Source of the DNA: Fontibacter flavus
GTDB taxonomy: Bacteria; Bacteroidota; Bacteroidia; Cytophagales; Cyclobacteriaceae
Assembly (NCBI RefSeq): GCF_042432905.1
Contig: NZ_JBHLWI010000047.1
Span: forward strand, 1 to 15,853
Length of the DNA stretch: 15,853 bases
Reading direction: 5' to 3'
Positions within the stretch are counted from its first letter, which is position 1, and each line of letters opens with the position of its first letter. Shown one piece after another: positions 1 through 7,063 of the stretch. The notes under the pieces are model-generated. The model was not told the DNA's origin, made no database searches, and was given only the letters and a program-made list of their open reading frames with translations. A program made the position numbers and the translations under genes.

Positions 1-236
1 AGCATTTCTATTTTTTTACGGCTTTTCCAGGATTTAACTTCCCTTTCCCGTTTGTAAGCTTCTTCTTTGCAAGGGAACTGTTCTTTATAGGCTAGCTTCC
101 AATCATTGGCTGGGCCAGTATATCCTCTATGATTACTGTTATGTTTACGGAGCCTTTCTTCCAGATCTTCACATGTGTGGCCGACATAATATTTATCTTT
201 CGATAAAGAGTGAAGTATATAAAAGTAACAAGCCAT
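1..236 (-). CDS. GIY-YIG nuclease family protein (partial, C-terminus beyond window)
   Basis: Reading the minus strand from the ATG at 236 gives 78 codons that run off the left edge. The protein starts MACYFYILHSLSKDKYYVGH. This is the two-part GIY-YIG signature in its usual variant form: Tyr6-Ile-Leu, then Tyr17-Val-Gly about ten residues later. It is followed by Arg28, His32 and a charged segment with REREVKSWK around residues 63-71, where the metal-binding Glu of the family (probably Glu66) sits. The family is a single-domain protein of about 80-100 residues, so only a short tail is missing. Such proteins are related to UvrC-type and homing endonucleases. The biological role of the stand-alone Bacteroidota versions is not established. 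The start codon lies about 7 nt after the T-run of the tRNA-Val terminator, with no room for a separate promoter, so expression probably depends on read-through of the tRNA unit. The family call is firm; the nuclease role is inferred. Confidence 0.85.
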   Translation of the reverse strand, partial: MACYFYILHSLSKDKYYVGHTCEDLEERLRKHNSNHRGYTGPANDWKLAYKEQFPCKEEAYKREREVKSWKSRKKIEM

Positions 237-242
237 AGGAAT

Positions 243-266
243 AAAAAAAACCTCCGATTTGGAGGC
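243..266 (-). terminator. Rho-independent terminator of the tRNA-Val unit
   Basis: On the minus strand a 5-bp stem (CCTCC/GGAGG, extended by flanking A-T pairs) with loop AAATC is followed by eight T residues. It lies just after the last tRNA-Val and just before the GIY-YIG start codon. Confidence 0.75.
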
Positions 267-270
267 TTAG

Positions 271-345
271 TGGGAGTTGAGGGATTCGAACCCCCGACCC
301 TCTGCTTGTAAGGCAGATGCTCTGAACCAGCTGAGCTAAACTCCC
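271..345 (-). tRNA. tRNA-Val (anticodon UAC)
   Basis: A complete cloverleaf can be folded on the minus strand. The 7-bp acceptor stem is GGGAGTT/AACTCCC, followed by TA at positions 8-9 and a D-arm starting GCTC. The anticodon stem is TCTGC/GCAGA with loop CTTACAA, giving anticodon UAC. The T-arm is GGGGG-TTCGAAT-CCCTC and the discriminator base is A. CCA is not encoded. It differs by one base (T/C in the variable region) from the copy at 449-523. It is the last tRNA of the minus-strand unit. Confidence 0.96.
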
Positions 346-351
346 ATAATT

Positions 352-423
352 GACTTCTGAATTTGATCAGCCGACCCTTCCGACTGTAGTCGGAATGCTC
401 TGAACCAGCTGAGCTAAACTCCC
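352..423 (-). pseudogene. Degenerate tRNA-Val: intact 5' half fused to a palindrome
   Basis: The 29 nt from 423 down to 395 are identical to the 5' part of both flanking tRNA-Val genes (acceptor 5' strand, D-arm, and up to the anticodon stem). The anticodon arm is then replaced by a perfect palindrome at 378-395, with two 8-nt arms and a 2-nt centre. A short tRNA-like stretch (GGGTCGG) follows. After that a corrupted T-arm region has only about four base pairs and lacks TTCGAAT. The 3' strand of the acceptor stem is absent: nothing here pairs with GGGAGTT. It cannot form a normal tRNA. The 3' boundary is approximate. It is probably co-transcribed with its two intact neighbours. Confidence 0.8.
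378..395. repeat. Perfect 18-nt palindrome in the degenerate tRNA
   Basis: The sequence ttccgactgtagtcggaa has arms ttccgact and agtcggaa that are exact reverse complements around a 2-nt centre. It occupies exactly the place of the anticodon arm in the adjacent tRNA-Val genes. Confidence 0.9.
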
Positions 424-448
424 GGGGGAAAATAAAATAAATTAAAAG

Positions 449-523
449 TGGGAGTTGAGGGATTCGAACCCCCGGCCCTCTGCTTGTAAGGCAGATGCTC
501 TGAACCAGCTGAGCTAAACTCCC
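449..523 (-). tRNA. tRNA-Val (anticodon UAC), first of the unit
   Basis: The minus-strand cloverleaf has a GGGAGTT/AACTCCC acceptor stem, a GCTC D-stem, an anticodon loop CTTACAA (UAC), a TTCGAAT T-loop and discriminator A. CCA is not encoded. The variable region reads GGGCC where the 271-345 copy reads GGGTC. It is closest to the promoter at 556-586. Confidence 0.96.
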
Positions 524-555
524 AATGCTTTTTTGTTCTCTTGTAGAACGGAGTG

Positions 556-586
556 CAAATGTATTATTTAATTTTTTTGCTTGCAA
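556..586 (-). promoter_or_regulatory. Bacteroidota-type promoter of the tRNA-Val unit
   Basis: On the minus strand a TTG (586-584) is followed by exactly 20 nt and then TACATTTG (563-556). This is a full match to the Bacteroidota consensus TTG-N19-21-TAnnTTTG. Transcription would begin around 550, some 27 nt before the first tRNA-Val. The TTG element lies in a small perfect palindrome (573-590). Confidence 0.85.
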
Positions 587-645
587 AAAATGGGTTTAAA
601 TTTTTTAATTGATTCTGTAATGGTCTGATATTGAATGAAAAAAAA

Positions 646-2490
646 TCATTTGTTAACGTTGAGTGTAAACCCCGCTTTGAACCATCTTCCAGGCATTTGT
701 ACAAAACCGGCCTCTATATATTCAGCATTGGTAATGTTGGAAGCTTCCAAGAAAAAGCCTACAGGTTTAATTCTGTTGTAATCAAGTCTGGCATCGAGAA
801 GAAAATAAGGATCCAAAGCCATTCTTTCAACATGCCTTCCTTTAATGGTCAGTTCTGCTTTACCCATAAATTCTGCTTGCATTCCTGCAATGATTTGATT
901 TCTTAGTGAATTCAGGGCGTACCGTGATTCCATTCCTTCTGCTTGTACCAAGTCAGCTTGAATGTAATTATAACTTAATGACAGTTCATTCAGTTTGGCT
1001 TTTTGGCTTCCCCAATTGACTGAATATCGGATGGATGTTTCCAGTCCGTTAAATTGAACACTGCTGATATTACCAGGAGTCCAGCGGTTAGGATTTGGAG
1101 TGATATCGCTTGGAATCCTTGTCCAATCTATTAGGTTGTCTGTAGCTCTGTGGAAATAGACTACTTCTGATGAAAGGTTTTTTCTGTTCAGTTTCCATCC
1201 AATTTCAAAATTCCATGCCTCTTCAGGTAAAAGGTTTGGATTGCTCAGGTTACTCGGGTCTTCATAGTAAAGTTCCGTGAAAGAGGGTATCCTGTAACTG
1301 GTTCCGAAATTTGTATAAAGTCTTGAAAGTTTGTTGGCCTGAAAGCCAATTTCCGCACCGGGGAAATGTTTCCATCCGTATTCATTGTAGTAATTCGAAT
1401 ATATTCCTGCCCTTGCATCAAATTTTTCCCAAAATTCAATTCTGTGTTCGGCAAAAACACCCAAAAAGGATCTTTCTCTATTACCCAGGTTTGTGCTTTC
1501 AATTTTCTCTTGTCTGGCTTCAAGCCCTAAACCACTGACACCTAAAGAAGAAGTGTAGGTGCTATTAAGTTCCAGAGCCATGACATCTGAAATATGGTTA
1601 TTGGTAAAGAATTCCGGCTCGTTTCTTCTGAGTCGGAATTCATCCACATTCCTCCTCCAATAGCCTCTGGTCTGAAGGTAGAATTGATTATCGCGAAAAC
1701 TATGAGTTAGGGCTGTTAGGTAGGTTTCTATTGCTTCCCACTGATCAGGAAAAGCATTGGTGTAAAATCCATTTGCCCCAAACTTTCTGTCAGTGTAGCC
1801 GATCATGGCATTCAATTCATTCTTTTTATTGATGTCGAAGCCAGATTCATAGAAAATATTGTTGACCTTAAAATCCGAATTGTACCAATGTCCTTCAGAG
1901 GCATCATGGGAAATTGAAATCGTCTGTTTGTATTTTCCGATTGGAAGGGAGGAAATGAGATGCCCACCTCTCATACCAAAATCCCCTCCGAAACCCTGTA
2001 TATTCAAACTTGTGGTCTCCGGTAGGGAAGTAACAATATTTACAGCGCCGGCATAAGCATTCTGTCCAAAAATCCTAGATCCTGGACCTTTCAATACTTC
2101 AATTCTTTGGATTGCCTGAACAGGAACGGGGATATTCATCTGATGGTGGCTTGTCTGCGGGTCTGTTAGTTTAATACCATTAATAAGCATCAACGTCTGT
2201 TCAAAGCTGCCTCCCCGTATGCCGACGTTTGCCTGAACCCCACTAACGCCTCTTTGCCTGATGTCGACGCCTGGTGTGAAAGCAAGGATCTCCTGAATGC
2301 TTCTGGCAGGGGTAGTTTCAATAGCTTTCCTATGGATCACGCTGATATTTCTGGAAATTTTGTTGAATGGGATTTCCATTCTATTTTCCATGACTGTGAT
2401 TTCCCCAAGGTCTAAGGTAGTGCTATCTTGATTCGCTATTACATAAGTTGGAAACAACATGGACAAAGCGATTAAGATGAAAGATTTCAT
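646..2490 (-). CDS. TonB-dependent outer membrane receptor (BtuB/CirA-like)
   Basis: This is a 614-residue outer membrane receptor that would import a scarce nutrient (a metal chelate or cobalamin-like ligand) using TonB energy. I chose the ATG at 2490 because it opens a clear signal peptide (MKSFILIALSMLFPTYVIA, then NQ). The frame can be extended upstream only from a TTG, which would bury that signal. A plausible TonB box (LDLGEITV) lies near residues 27-34. The plug domain spans about 45-155, with RGGSFEQTLMLINGIKL, then RIEVLKGPGS and GAVNIVT, all typical plug motifs. Residues 160-614 are a beta-barrel rich in alternating aromatics, with a YRIPSFTELYY segment and a final LFYxx-like NAEYIEAGFVQMPGRW stretch. 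It is monocistronic, with no adjacent ABC importer, so the ligand cannot be told from context. No cobalamin or TPP riboswitch is visible in its leader. Family assignment is firm; substrate is unknown. Confidence 0.92.
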   Translation of the reverse strand: MKSFILIALSMLFPTYVIANQDSTTLDLGEITVMENRMEIPFNKISRNISVIHRKAIETTPARSIQEILAFTPGVDIRQRGVSGVQANVGIRGGSFEQTLMLINGIKLTDPQTSHHQMNIPVPVQAIQRIEVLKGPGSRIFGQNAYAGAVNIVTSLPETTSLNIQGFGGDFGMRGGHLISSLPIGKYKQTISISHDASEGHWYNSDFKVNNIFYESGFDINKKNELNAMIGYTDRKFGANGFYTNAFPDQWEAIETYLTALTHSFRDNQFYLQTRGYWRRNVDEFRLRRNEPEFFTNNHISDVMALELNSTYTSSLGVSGLGLEARQEKIESTNLGNRERSFLGVFAEHRIEFWEKFDARAGIYSNYYNEYGWKHFPGAEIGFQANKLSRLYTNFGTSYRIPSFTELYYEDPSNLSNPNLLPEEAWNFEIGWKLNRKNLSSEVVYFHRATDNLIDWTRIPSDITPNPNRWTPGNISSVQFNGLETSIRYSVNWGSQKAKLNELSLSYNYIQADLVQAEGMESRYALNSLRNQIIAGMQAEFMGKAELTIKGRHVERMALDPYFLLDARLDYNRIKPVGFFLEASNITNAEYIEAGFVQMPGRWFKAGFTLNVNK

Positions 2491-2656
2491 TATAGTTGTG
2501 GTTTTAGCCCGGCAAGTTACCCATGAAATGGTTTTAAATACAAATCTCTTATTTAGATCTGATTGTTTTGAATTTACTGTGATCAAAGAGGGAAAACGGA
2601 TTTTTTCTTCTCATAGCTTTATTTAATTTAGGCCATTGTTAACTAATGAAGAATAT

Positions 2657-4615
2657 ATGAATAGAATTAGTCTTGCTAAAATTTTTGCTTTTTTCCTGTT
2701 TTTCGGGATGCTAAATCATGCATCTGCCCAACAGGTGATAGACAATAGAGATGGCGCCTTTACAGAATTTGGATACCGCCAAGGCACTGCTTATAGAACC
2801 GCTTCAGGAAAACCTGGGCCTTCTTATTGGCAAAATGGTGCTGACTATGTTATGAATGTAACCCTTGACGAAGACAGTCATACGATCACAGGAAATGTGG
2901 TTATTACGTATAAAAACAATTCTCCTGAAACACTTGATTTTGTTTGGCTGTATTTGGAACAAAATAGATTTACCCCTGATTCCAGAGGGACTTTAACTAC
3001 TCCTGTACAGGGGAATCGCTACAATGGTGATTTAGATGGGGGAAATACCATTACGAATGTTAAGGCACAGGTAGTAGGTAAAAACAGGCCTGTTTCCAAT
3101 GAGTATCTTATTTCGGACACCCGTATGCAGGTTCATTTTGCTGAGCCTATTCCCGCTAATGGTGGTAAGGCGACCATATCTATGGATTTCAGCTATAAAG
3201 TTCCGGAAAAAGGAATGGATCGAATGGGTAGGTTGAACACCAAGAATGGTGAAATTTTTGCCCTGGCACAATGGTATCCTAAAGTAGCTGTATTTGATGA
3301 TGTGACGGGCTGGAATACAGATCCTTACCTAGGTGCCGGAGAATTTTATTTAGGCTATGGAGATTTTGATTATAAAGTGACTGTTCCTTATAATCATATT
3401 GTAGTAGCTTCCGGAGAATTGATGAACCCCAATCAGGTACTTCCAAAATTGTTGCAAGACCGAATGAAGCAGGCTGCTGACAGTGATGAGCGGGTATATT
3501 TGATCAGCCCTGAGGAGATTACTGATTATGCCAAAACCAGGCCAACCCAAAGTGGTAATATGACCTGGCATTTTAAAATGAACAATACAAGAGATGTGGC
3601 ATTTGCTTCTTCAAAAGCTTTTATCTGGGATGCAGCCAGAATCAATCTTCCAAGTGGCAAAAAAGTAATAGCCCAATCTGTATATCCTATAGAAAGTGAC
3701 GGAGAGGAAGCTTGGGGAAGATCCACTGAATACAGTAAGGCTTCCGTAGAGCATTATTCCGAAATGTGGTATGAATATCCTTATCCTGTTGCAGTCAATG
3801 TGGCGGCTGAAGTAGGAGGTATGGAATATCCCGGACTTAATTTCTGTAGCTGGAAGTCAAAAGGCGAATCTCTTTGGGGAGTGACGGACCATGAATTTGG
3901 TCACAATTGGTTTCCTATGATTGTGGGATCTAATGAAAGAAGGCATGCTTGGATGGATGAAGGCTTCAATACCTTTATTAATTACTACAGCTACCTGGCC
4001 TTCAATGATGGAGAATATACCAATAACCTCAAGCAAACCAGACGTTATGTGGGTTGGTTGACCAATAAGGATAGAGAGCCAATTGCAACACACCCTGATA
4101 GAACACAGTCCAATAACTTGGGTATGGTAGCTTATATGAAGCCAGCTTTGGGTTTGATAATGCTGAGAGAGTATGTTTTAGGTTCGGAAAGGTTTGATAA
4201 AGCATTTAGGTCTTATATCAAAACTTGGGCATATAAACATCCACAGCCAAGTGATTTCTTCAATCATATGGAGAATGTTTCCGGAGAAAATCTAGATTGG
4301 TTTTGGAAAGGTTGGTTTTACAGCAATGCCAATATAGATCTTGCTATAAATGGGGTGTATCCATACGGAGCTAATTATGTGGTCAGTCTTTCCAATTTAG
4401 GGGAAATGCCAATGCCTGTATGGTTAGAAATTACCTATGAAGACGGGGGAAAAGAAAGAAGGATGCTTCCAGTAGAAATTTGGTTTAAGGGAAATCAATG
4501 GAACCATCTGCTTAGAGTGGATAAAAAAGTAGTGGCAGTCGAGATTGACCCTGACAAAGTCATTACAGATATCAATTCAGGAAATGATAAATGGCCTTCT
4601 GAATTGTATAAATAA
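2657..4615 (+). CDS. Secreted M1-family zinc metallopeptidase (aminopeptidase-like)
   Basis: This 652-residue exported zinc peptidase would trim N-terminal residues from peptides outside the cytoplasm. The ATG at 2657 opens a signal peptide with a hydrophobic core at 9-19 and an ASA|QQ cleavage site near residue 24. The only upstream alternative is a TTG at 2636. The zinc site is HEFGH at 412-416, with the third ligand Glu435 in WMDEGF, the HExxH-x18-E spacing of M1 gluzincins. The exopeptidase motif appears as GGMEYPG at 387-393 (the GAMEN equivalent). Tyr493 in AYMKPALGL fits the transition-state tyrosine. The N-terminal third is the beta-rich saddle domain. The C-terminal end is short and lacks the large helical domain of PepN, as in other Bacteroidota M1 proteins. 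It is divergent from the TonB receptor. A weak -7-like TAATTTAG lies at 2624-2631 without a clear TTG. A hairpin terminator follows directly. Confidence 0.93.
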   Translation: MNRISLAKIFAFFLFFGMLNHASAQQVIDNRDGAFTEFGYRQGTAYRTASGKPGPSYWQNGADYVMNVTLDEDSHTITGNVVITYKNNSPETLDFVWLYLEQNRFTPDSRGTLTTPVQGNRYNGDLDGGNTITNVKAQVVGKNRPVSNEYLISDTRMQVHFAEPIPANGGKATISMDFSYKVPEKGMDRMGRLNTKNGEIFALAQWYPKVAVFDDVTGWNTDPYLGAGEFYLGYGDFDYKVTVPYNHIVVASGELMNPNQVLPKLLQDRMKQAADSDERVYLISPEEITDYAKTRPTQSGNMTWHFKMNNTRDVAFASSKAFIWDAARINLPSGKKVIAQSVYPIESDGEEAWGRSTEYSKASVEHYSEMWYEYPYPVAVNVAAEVGGMEYPGLNFCSWKSKGESLWGVTDHEFGHNWFPMIVGSNERRHAWMDEGFNTFINYYSYLAFNDGEYTNNLKQTRRYVGWLTNKDREPIATHPDRTQSNNLGMVAYMKPALGLIMLREYVLGSERFDKAFRSYIKTWAYKHPQPSDFFNHMENVSGENLDWFWKGWFYSNANIDLAINGVYPYGANYVVSLSNLGEMPMPVWLEITYEDGGKERRMLPVEIWFKGNQWNHLLRVDKKVVAVEIDPDKVITDINSGNDKWPSELYK

Positions 4616-4621
4616 ATAAAA

Positions 4622-4656
4622 GCGCGGCTCAAATTGATTGGGCCGCGTTTTTTTTT
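4622..4656. terminator. Bidirectional terminator between convergent genes
   Basis: A CGCGGC/GCCGCG stem (outer pairs extend it) closes a loop of about 13 nt. It is followed by a run of nine T on the plus strand, and on the minus strand by an A/T-rich T-containing tract. It separates the M1 peptidase from the convergent VOC gene. Confidence 0.85.
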
Positions 4657-4663
4657 GAAAAGT

Positions 4664-5110
4664 TTAATATTCATCATTTATTTCTATCCAATATCCATCA
4701 GGGTCCTTCACATAGATTTGCTTGATGCCATCAGGCCGGATATTTATTGTACTTTCATTTCCTGGCCAATCCTCATATGCTACTCCAAGTTTTTCAAGGT
4801 TGGCAATAAATTGGTCCATATTGGGTACACTGAAACAAATATGGTTGTTTTTATTAATCGTGACAGGTTCCCAGGGGGCCTGTATGATATGCATCGAAAT
4901 ATTGTTTCCGATATCAAACCATACATGAAGCCCATCTTTGAAAGGTTCATCAAGTTCTGTAAACTGGAATACTTTACTGTAAAAATCACTGCTCCGCTTC
5001 AAATCTTCAACATAGACAGCGATATGGGTAATCTTGGCTTGTGCCATAACATTGTCGTTCATCATCAATAAGCTTAATGTAATTAGTATTGGAATAAGAG
5101 GTTTTTTCAT
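4664..5110 (-). CDS. Exported VOC-fold (glyoxalase/dioxygenase superfamily) protein
   Basis: This 148-residue protein has an N-terminal signal peptide (hydrophobic core about 5-17, likely cleavage at VMA|QA near residue 23). One vicinal-oxygen-chelate module pair follows. The two beta-alpha-beta-beta-beta units run about 26-80 and 87-148. Candidate metal ligands sit at the canonical places: His29 (THIAVYV), His74 (SMHII), His90 (NHICFSV) and Glu143 (GYWIEIND), arranged like the His/Glu set of glyoxalase I. The closing KDPDGYWIEI is typical of the superfamily. Most VOC proteins are cytoplasmic, so the signal peptide implies a periplasmic one, and its substrate cannot be read from sequence. It is a single gene flanked by terminators on both sides. 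The ATG at 5110 is the only good start for the signal peptide. Confidence 0.87.
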   Translation of the reverse strand: MKKPLIPILITLSLLMMNDNVMAQAKITHIAVYVEDLKRSSDFYSKVFQFTELDEPFKDGLHVWFDIGNNISMHIIQAPWEPVTINKNNHICFSVPNMDQFIANLEKLGVAYEDWPGNESTINIRPDGIKQIYVKDPDGYWIEINDEY

Positions 5111-5165
5111 ATTGGGTTTGATTGATTACCTGAATATAAGCCTTTTTGGTTCAATGAAGGATTAC

Positions 5166-5173
5166 CAAATGTA
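5166..5173 (-). promoter_or_regulatory. Candidate -7 element for the VOC gene
   Basis: TACATTTG on the minus strand matches the Bacteroidota -7 consensus TAnnTTTG and sits about 55 nt upstream of the VOC start. No proper TTG is present 19-21 nt further upstream (TTA at best), so this is tentative. Confidence 0.45.
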
Positions 5174-5200
5174 TCTTAGGGTCAATGAATGGATAAATGG

Positions 5201-5245
5201 TATAAAAAAAGTGGAAGCTCATTTAGAGCTTCCACTTTTTATTTT
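5201..5245. terminator. Terminator of the S41 peptidase gene
   Basis: A perfect 10-bp stem (5211-5220 with 5226-5235) has a 5-nt loop. It is flanked by seven A on the left, which are T residues at the 3' end on the minus strand, and by a T-rich run on the right. It lies just after the stop codon of the minus-strand S41 gene. The plus-strand T-run means it would work in both directions. Confidence 0.85.
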
Positions 5246-5262
5246 TTTGAGAGATATTTGAT

Positions 5263-6900
5263 TTATTCTTCTTTTTTCGAGACGAAAGCGAGTTCTTCTG
5301 CTTGATCAAATAAATTTAGGGCTTGAAGGTATACTTCATTGATATCATTAATTATCTTATAGAAGGCATTGTCATCAAAGATGTTTCTGCCCATATGTGC
5401 CTTGAGTAAGATTTTAAGGTAATCTTTCGATTTCTTGAAATCTTTCTCGTCATATTTCACTTTGTTTTTCTCACCAACTTTAATCAAGCTCTGAAGCATG
5501 TCTTCTGAAACTTGATATTTATGATAATAATCCTCGAAGCTCATGTTGTCAAATTTTTTCTTGTTCTTGTCCAGATAATCCAAGATAAATTCTCTGGCAG
5601 AGTCTGAGTTGAAAATCCTGTTTACATATGCGCTGCTCATCGTAGTGTCCAAGGGTACAAAGAAGTCAGGCATAATTCCCCCACCTCCATATACAGCTCT
5701 TCCTGATTTGGTCTCATATCTGAGGCTATCATCAAATTTGATGCTGTCGGCAGTGAAGAATTCACCATGTTCAAACCTGTTCACCCAATCGCTGGAGTAA
5801 TCCTCATCTTCACCATATGGTTTTTGGATGGACCTGCCGGAAGGGGTATAGTATCTCGCAATTGTCAATCTCAATTCAGCACCATCAGAAAGGTCAATAG
5901 GCATCTGAACCAATCCTTTTCCAAATGATCTTCTTCCCACAATCAATCCTCTATCATTGTCCTGAATCGCGCCCGCCACAATTTCTGAAGCCGAGGCACT
6001 ACCTTCATTGATCAATACTATCACTGACCCATCTTCAAATAGGCCCGGCTTGATCGCAAATGCCTTTTGATTATATCTGTTGAGTTTTCCCTGTTGGGAA
6101 ACAATCAGTGCATTTTCATCCAATATTTCATCGGCAATGTTGATAGCGGCCCCCATATATCCTCCTGGATTGCTCTGAAGGTCAAGAATCAATTTCTTCA
6201 TTCCCTGTTCTTTGAGGTCTCGAACAGATTTCTTGAACTCTTCATGGGTAGTAGCAGCAAATCTGGTAACCTTGATGTAACCAATTTCATCGTTCACCAT
6301 GTAGGTAGCATTGATGGAATATTGTGGTATTTTGTCTCTGGTGATTTCGTAAGGGATAAGATCTTTCTGATTTTTTCTTTTGATGTCAATCATCACCTTA
6401 GATCCTCTAGGGCCTCTCAATAAATCGAAAACATCCCTGTTGGTAATGCCTGTTCCGGCTACTGTTTTTCCATCAACACGAATGATCTGGTCTCCTGATT
6501 GGATGCCCAATTTTTCAGAAGGACCACCGGTCAGAGGAGCCACTACATAAATTGTATCCCTGATGATACCGAATTCAACACCGATTCCATCAAATTCGCC
6601 ATCTAATTGTGATTTGGCTAAAGTGGCATCTTTAGCTGGGATATAGGAAGAGTGAGGATCAAGTTTTTCAAGCATACGCTGTATCCCATATTCTACCAAT
6701 TCATTGGTATTGACACTGTCTACATAATCCCTGTTGATGTAAGTGATGATTTCCTGAAGCTTATATATAGCGGCTTTTAGGTCATTTCTGTCGGTTTTGG
6801 GTTCAGCAAAAGTTGCTCCTATCCAAATCCCAGCTGAAATCGCCAAAGCAAGGATAATGGGCAGCCTGATTTGCTGTTTGGTGTTTTTAATTTCGCTCAC
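5263..6900 (-). CDS. S41-family C-terminal processing peptidase (CtpA/Prc type)
   Basis: This 545-residue membrane-anchored or exported serine protease trims or degrades proteins at their C-termini in the periplasm. An uncleaved-looking hydrophobic segment at about 13-31 anchors it. A PDZ domain occupies roughly 98-180 (GEFDGIGVEFG, then GIQSGDQIIRVDGK). The catalytic S41 domain runs about 200-420. The Ser-Lys dyad is visible: Ser303 in GSASASEI and Lys328 in RRSFGKGLVQ, exactly 25 residues apart as in E. coli Prc and plant D1 protease. A helical, Lys-rich C-terminal extension follows (about 430-545). The start is GTG at 6900. No in-frame ATG exists before the hydrophobic segment, and this start places a short polar N-terminus before the anchor. 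It is monocistronic, with a strong terminator downstream. Confidence 0.94.
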   Translation of the reverse strand: MSEIKNTKQQIRLPIILALAISAGIWIGATFAEPKTDRNDLKAAIYKLQEIITYINRDYVDSVNTNELVEYGIQRMLEKLDPHSSYIPAKDATLAKSQLDGEFDGIGVEFGIIRDTIYVVAPLTGGPSEKLGIQSGDQIIRVDGKTVAGTGITNRDVFDLLRGPRGSKVMIDIKRKNQKDLIPYEITRDKIPQYSINATYMVNDEIGYIKVTRFAATTHEEFKKSVRDLKEQGMKKLILDLQSNPGGYMGAAINIADEILDENALIVSQQGKLNRYNQKAFAIKPGLFEDGSVIVLINEGSASASEIVAGAIQDNDRGLIVGRRSFGKGLVQMPIDLSDGAELRLTIARYYTPSGRSIQKPYGEDEDYSSDWVNRFEHGEFFTADSIKFDDSLRYETKSGRAVYGGGGIMPDFFVPLDTTMSSAYVNRIFNSDSAREFILDYLDKNKKKFDNMSFEDYYHKYQVSEDMLQSLIKVGEKNKVKYDEKDFKKSKDYLKILLKAHMGRNIFDDNAFYKIINDINEVYLQALNLFDQAEELAFVSKKEE

Positions 6901-6980
6901 TGTATCTTTTCAATTAAATGGATTCAAACAAAGGTTATCATGAATTTAACCATAATATATGATTAAACAGCAAATGGGTC

Positions 6981-7004
6981 TATTTCGTTTTGATAAACGA
7001 AATA
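6981..7004. promoter_or_regulatory. Inverted repeat, possible operator between divergent genes
   Basis: Two perfect 10-nt arms (tatttcgttt and aaacgaaata) flank a 4-nt centre (tgat). They lie in the divergent region between the S41 peptidase and the hemerythrin-like gene. No T-run follows on either strand, so it is not a terminator. Symmetry, A/T-rich arms and position suggest a regulator binding site, but the regulator is unknown. Confidence 0.5.
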
Positions 7005-7050
7005 AATTCGATTTTGATAGGGCTTTTAACATGTTTTAGGTAAAATAAAT

Positions 7051-7058
7051 TAATTTTG
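7051..7058 (+). promoter_or_regulatory. Candidate -7 element of the hemerythrin-ruvX-def operon
   Basis: TAATTTTG is an exact TAnnTTTG match only 6 nt upstream of the ATG at 7064. If it is used, the transcript would start at or within a few bases of the start codon (leaderless). No TTG is found at the normal upstream distance, so the promoter may depend on an activator. Confidence 0.5.
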
Positions 7059-7063
7059 TATTC

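Noticed and set aside
92..586. Long minus-strand open frame running through both tRNA-Val genes and the degenerate copy
   Set aside because: It reads through tRNA cloverleaves (giving repeated peptide words such as FSSAGSEHL) and uses a different frame from the clear GIY-YIG protein.
573..590. Perfect small palindrome ttttttgc-tt-gcaaaaaa
   Set aside because: A 2-nt centre in an A/T tract cannot form a good terminator. It overlaps the tRNA promoter TTG and may be chance, so it was noted only with the promoter.
2491..2586. Upstream extension of the TonB receptor to a TTG start
   Set aside because: It would place 32 polar residues before a clear signal peptide; the ATG at 2490 is the better start.
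2491..2635. Possible riboswitch (cobalamin or TPP type) in the leader of the TonB-dependent receptor
   Set aside because: Neither the conserved B12-box nor the TPP core words are present, and the leader is shorter than a full cobalamin riboswitch.
4634..5071. Plus-strand open frame of 145 codons opposite the VOC gene
   Set aside because: It is an antisense shadow of the VOC gene, which has family motifs and a signal peptide.
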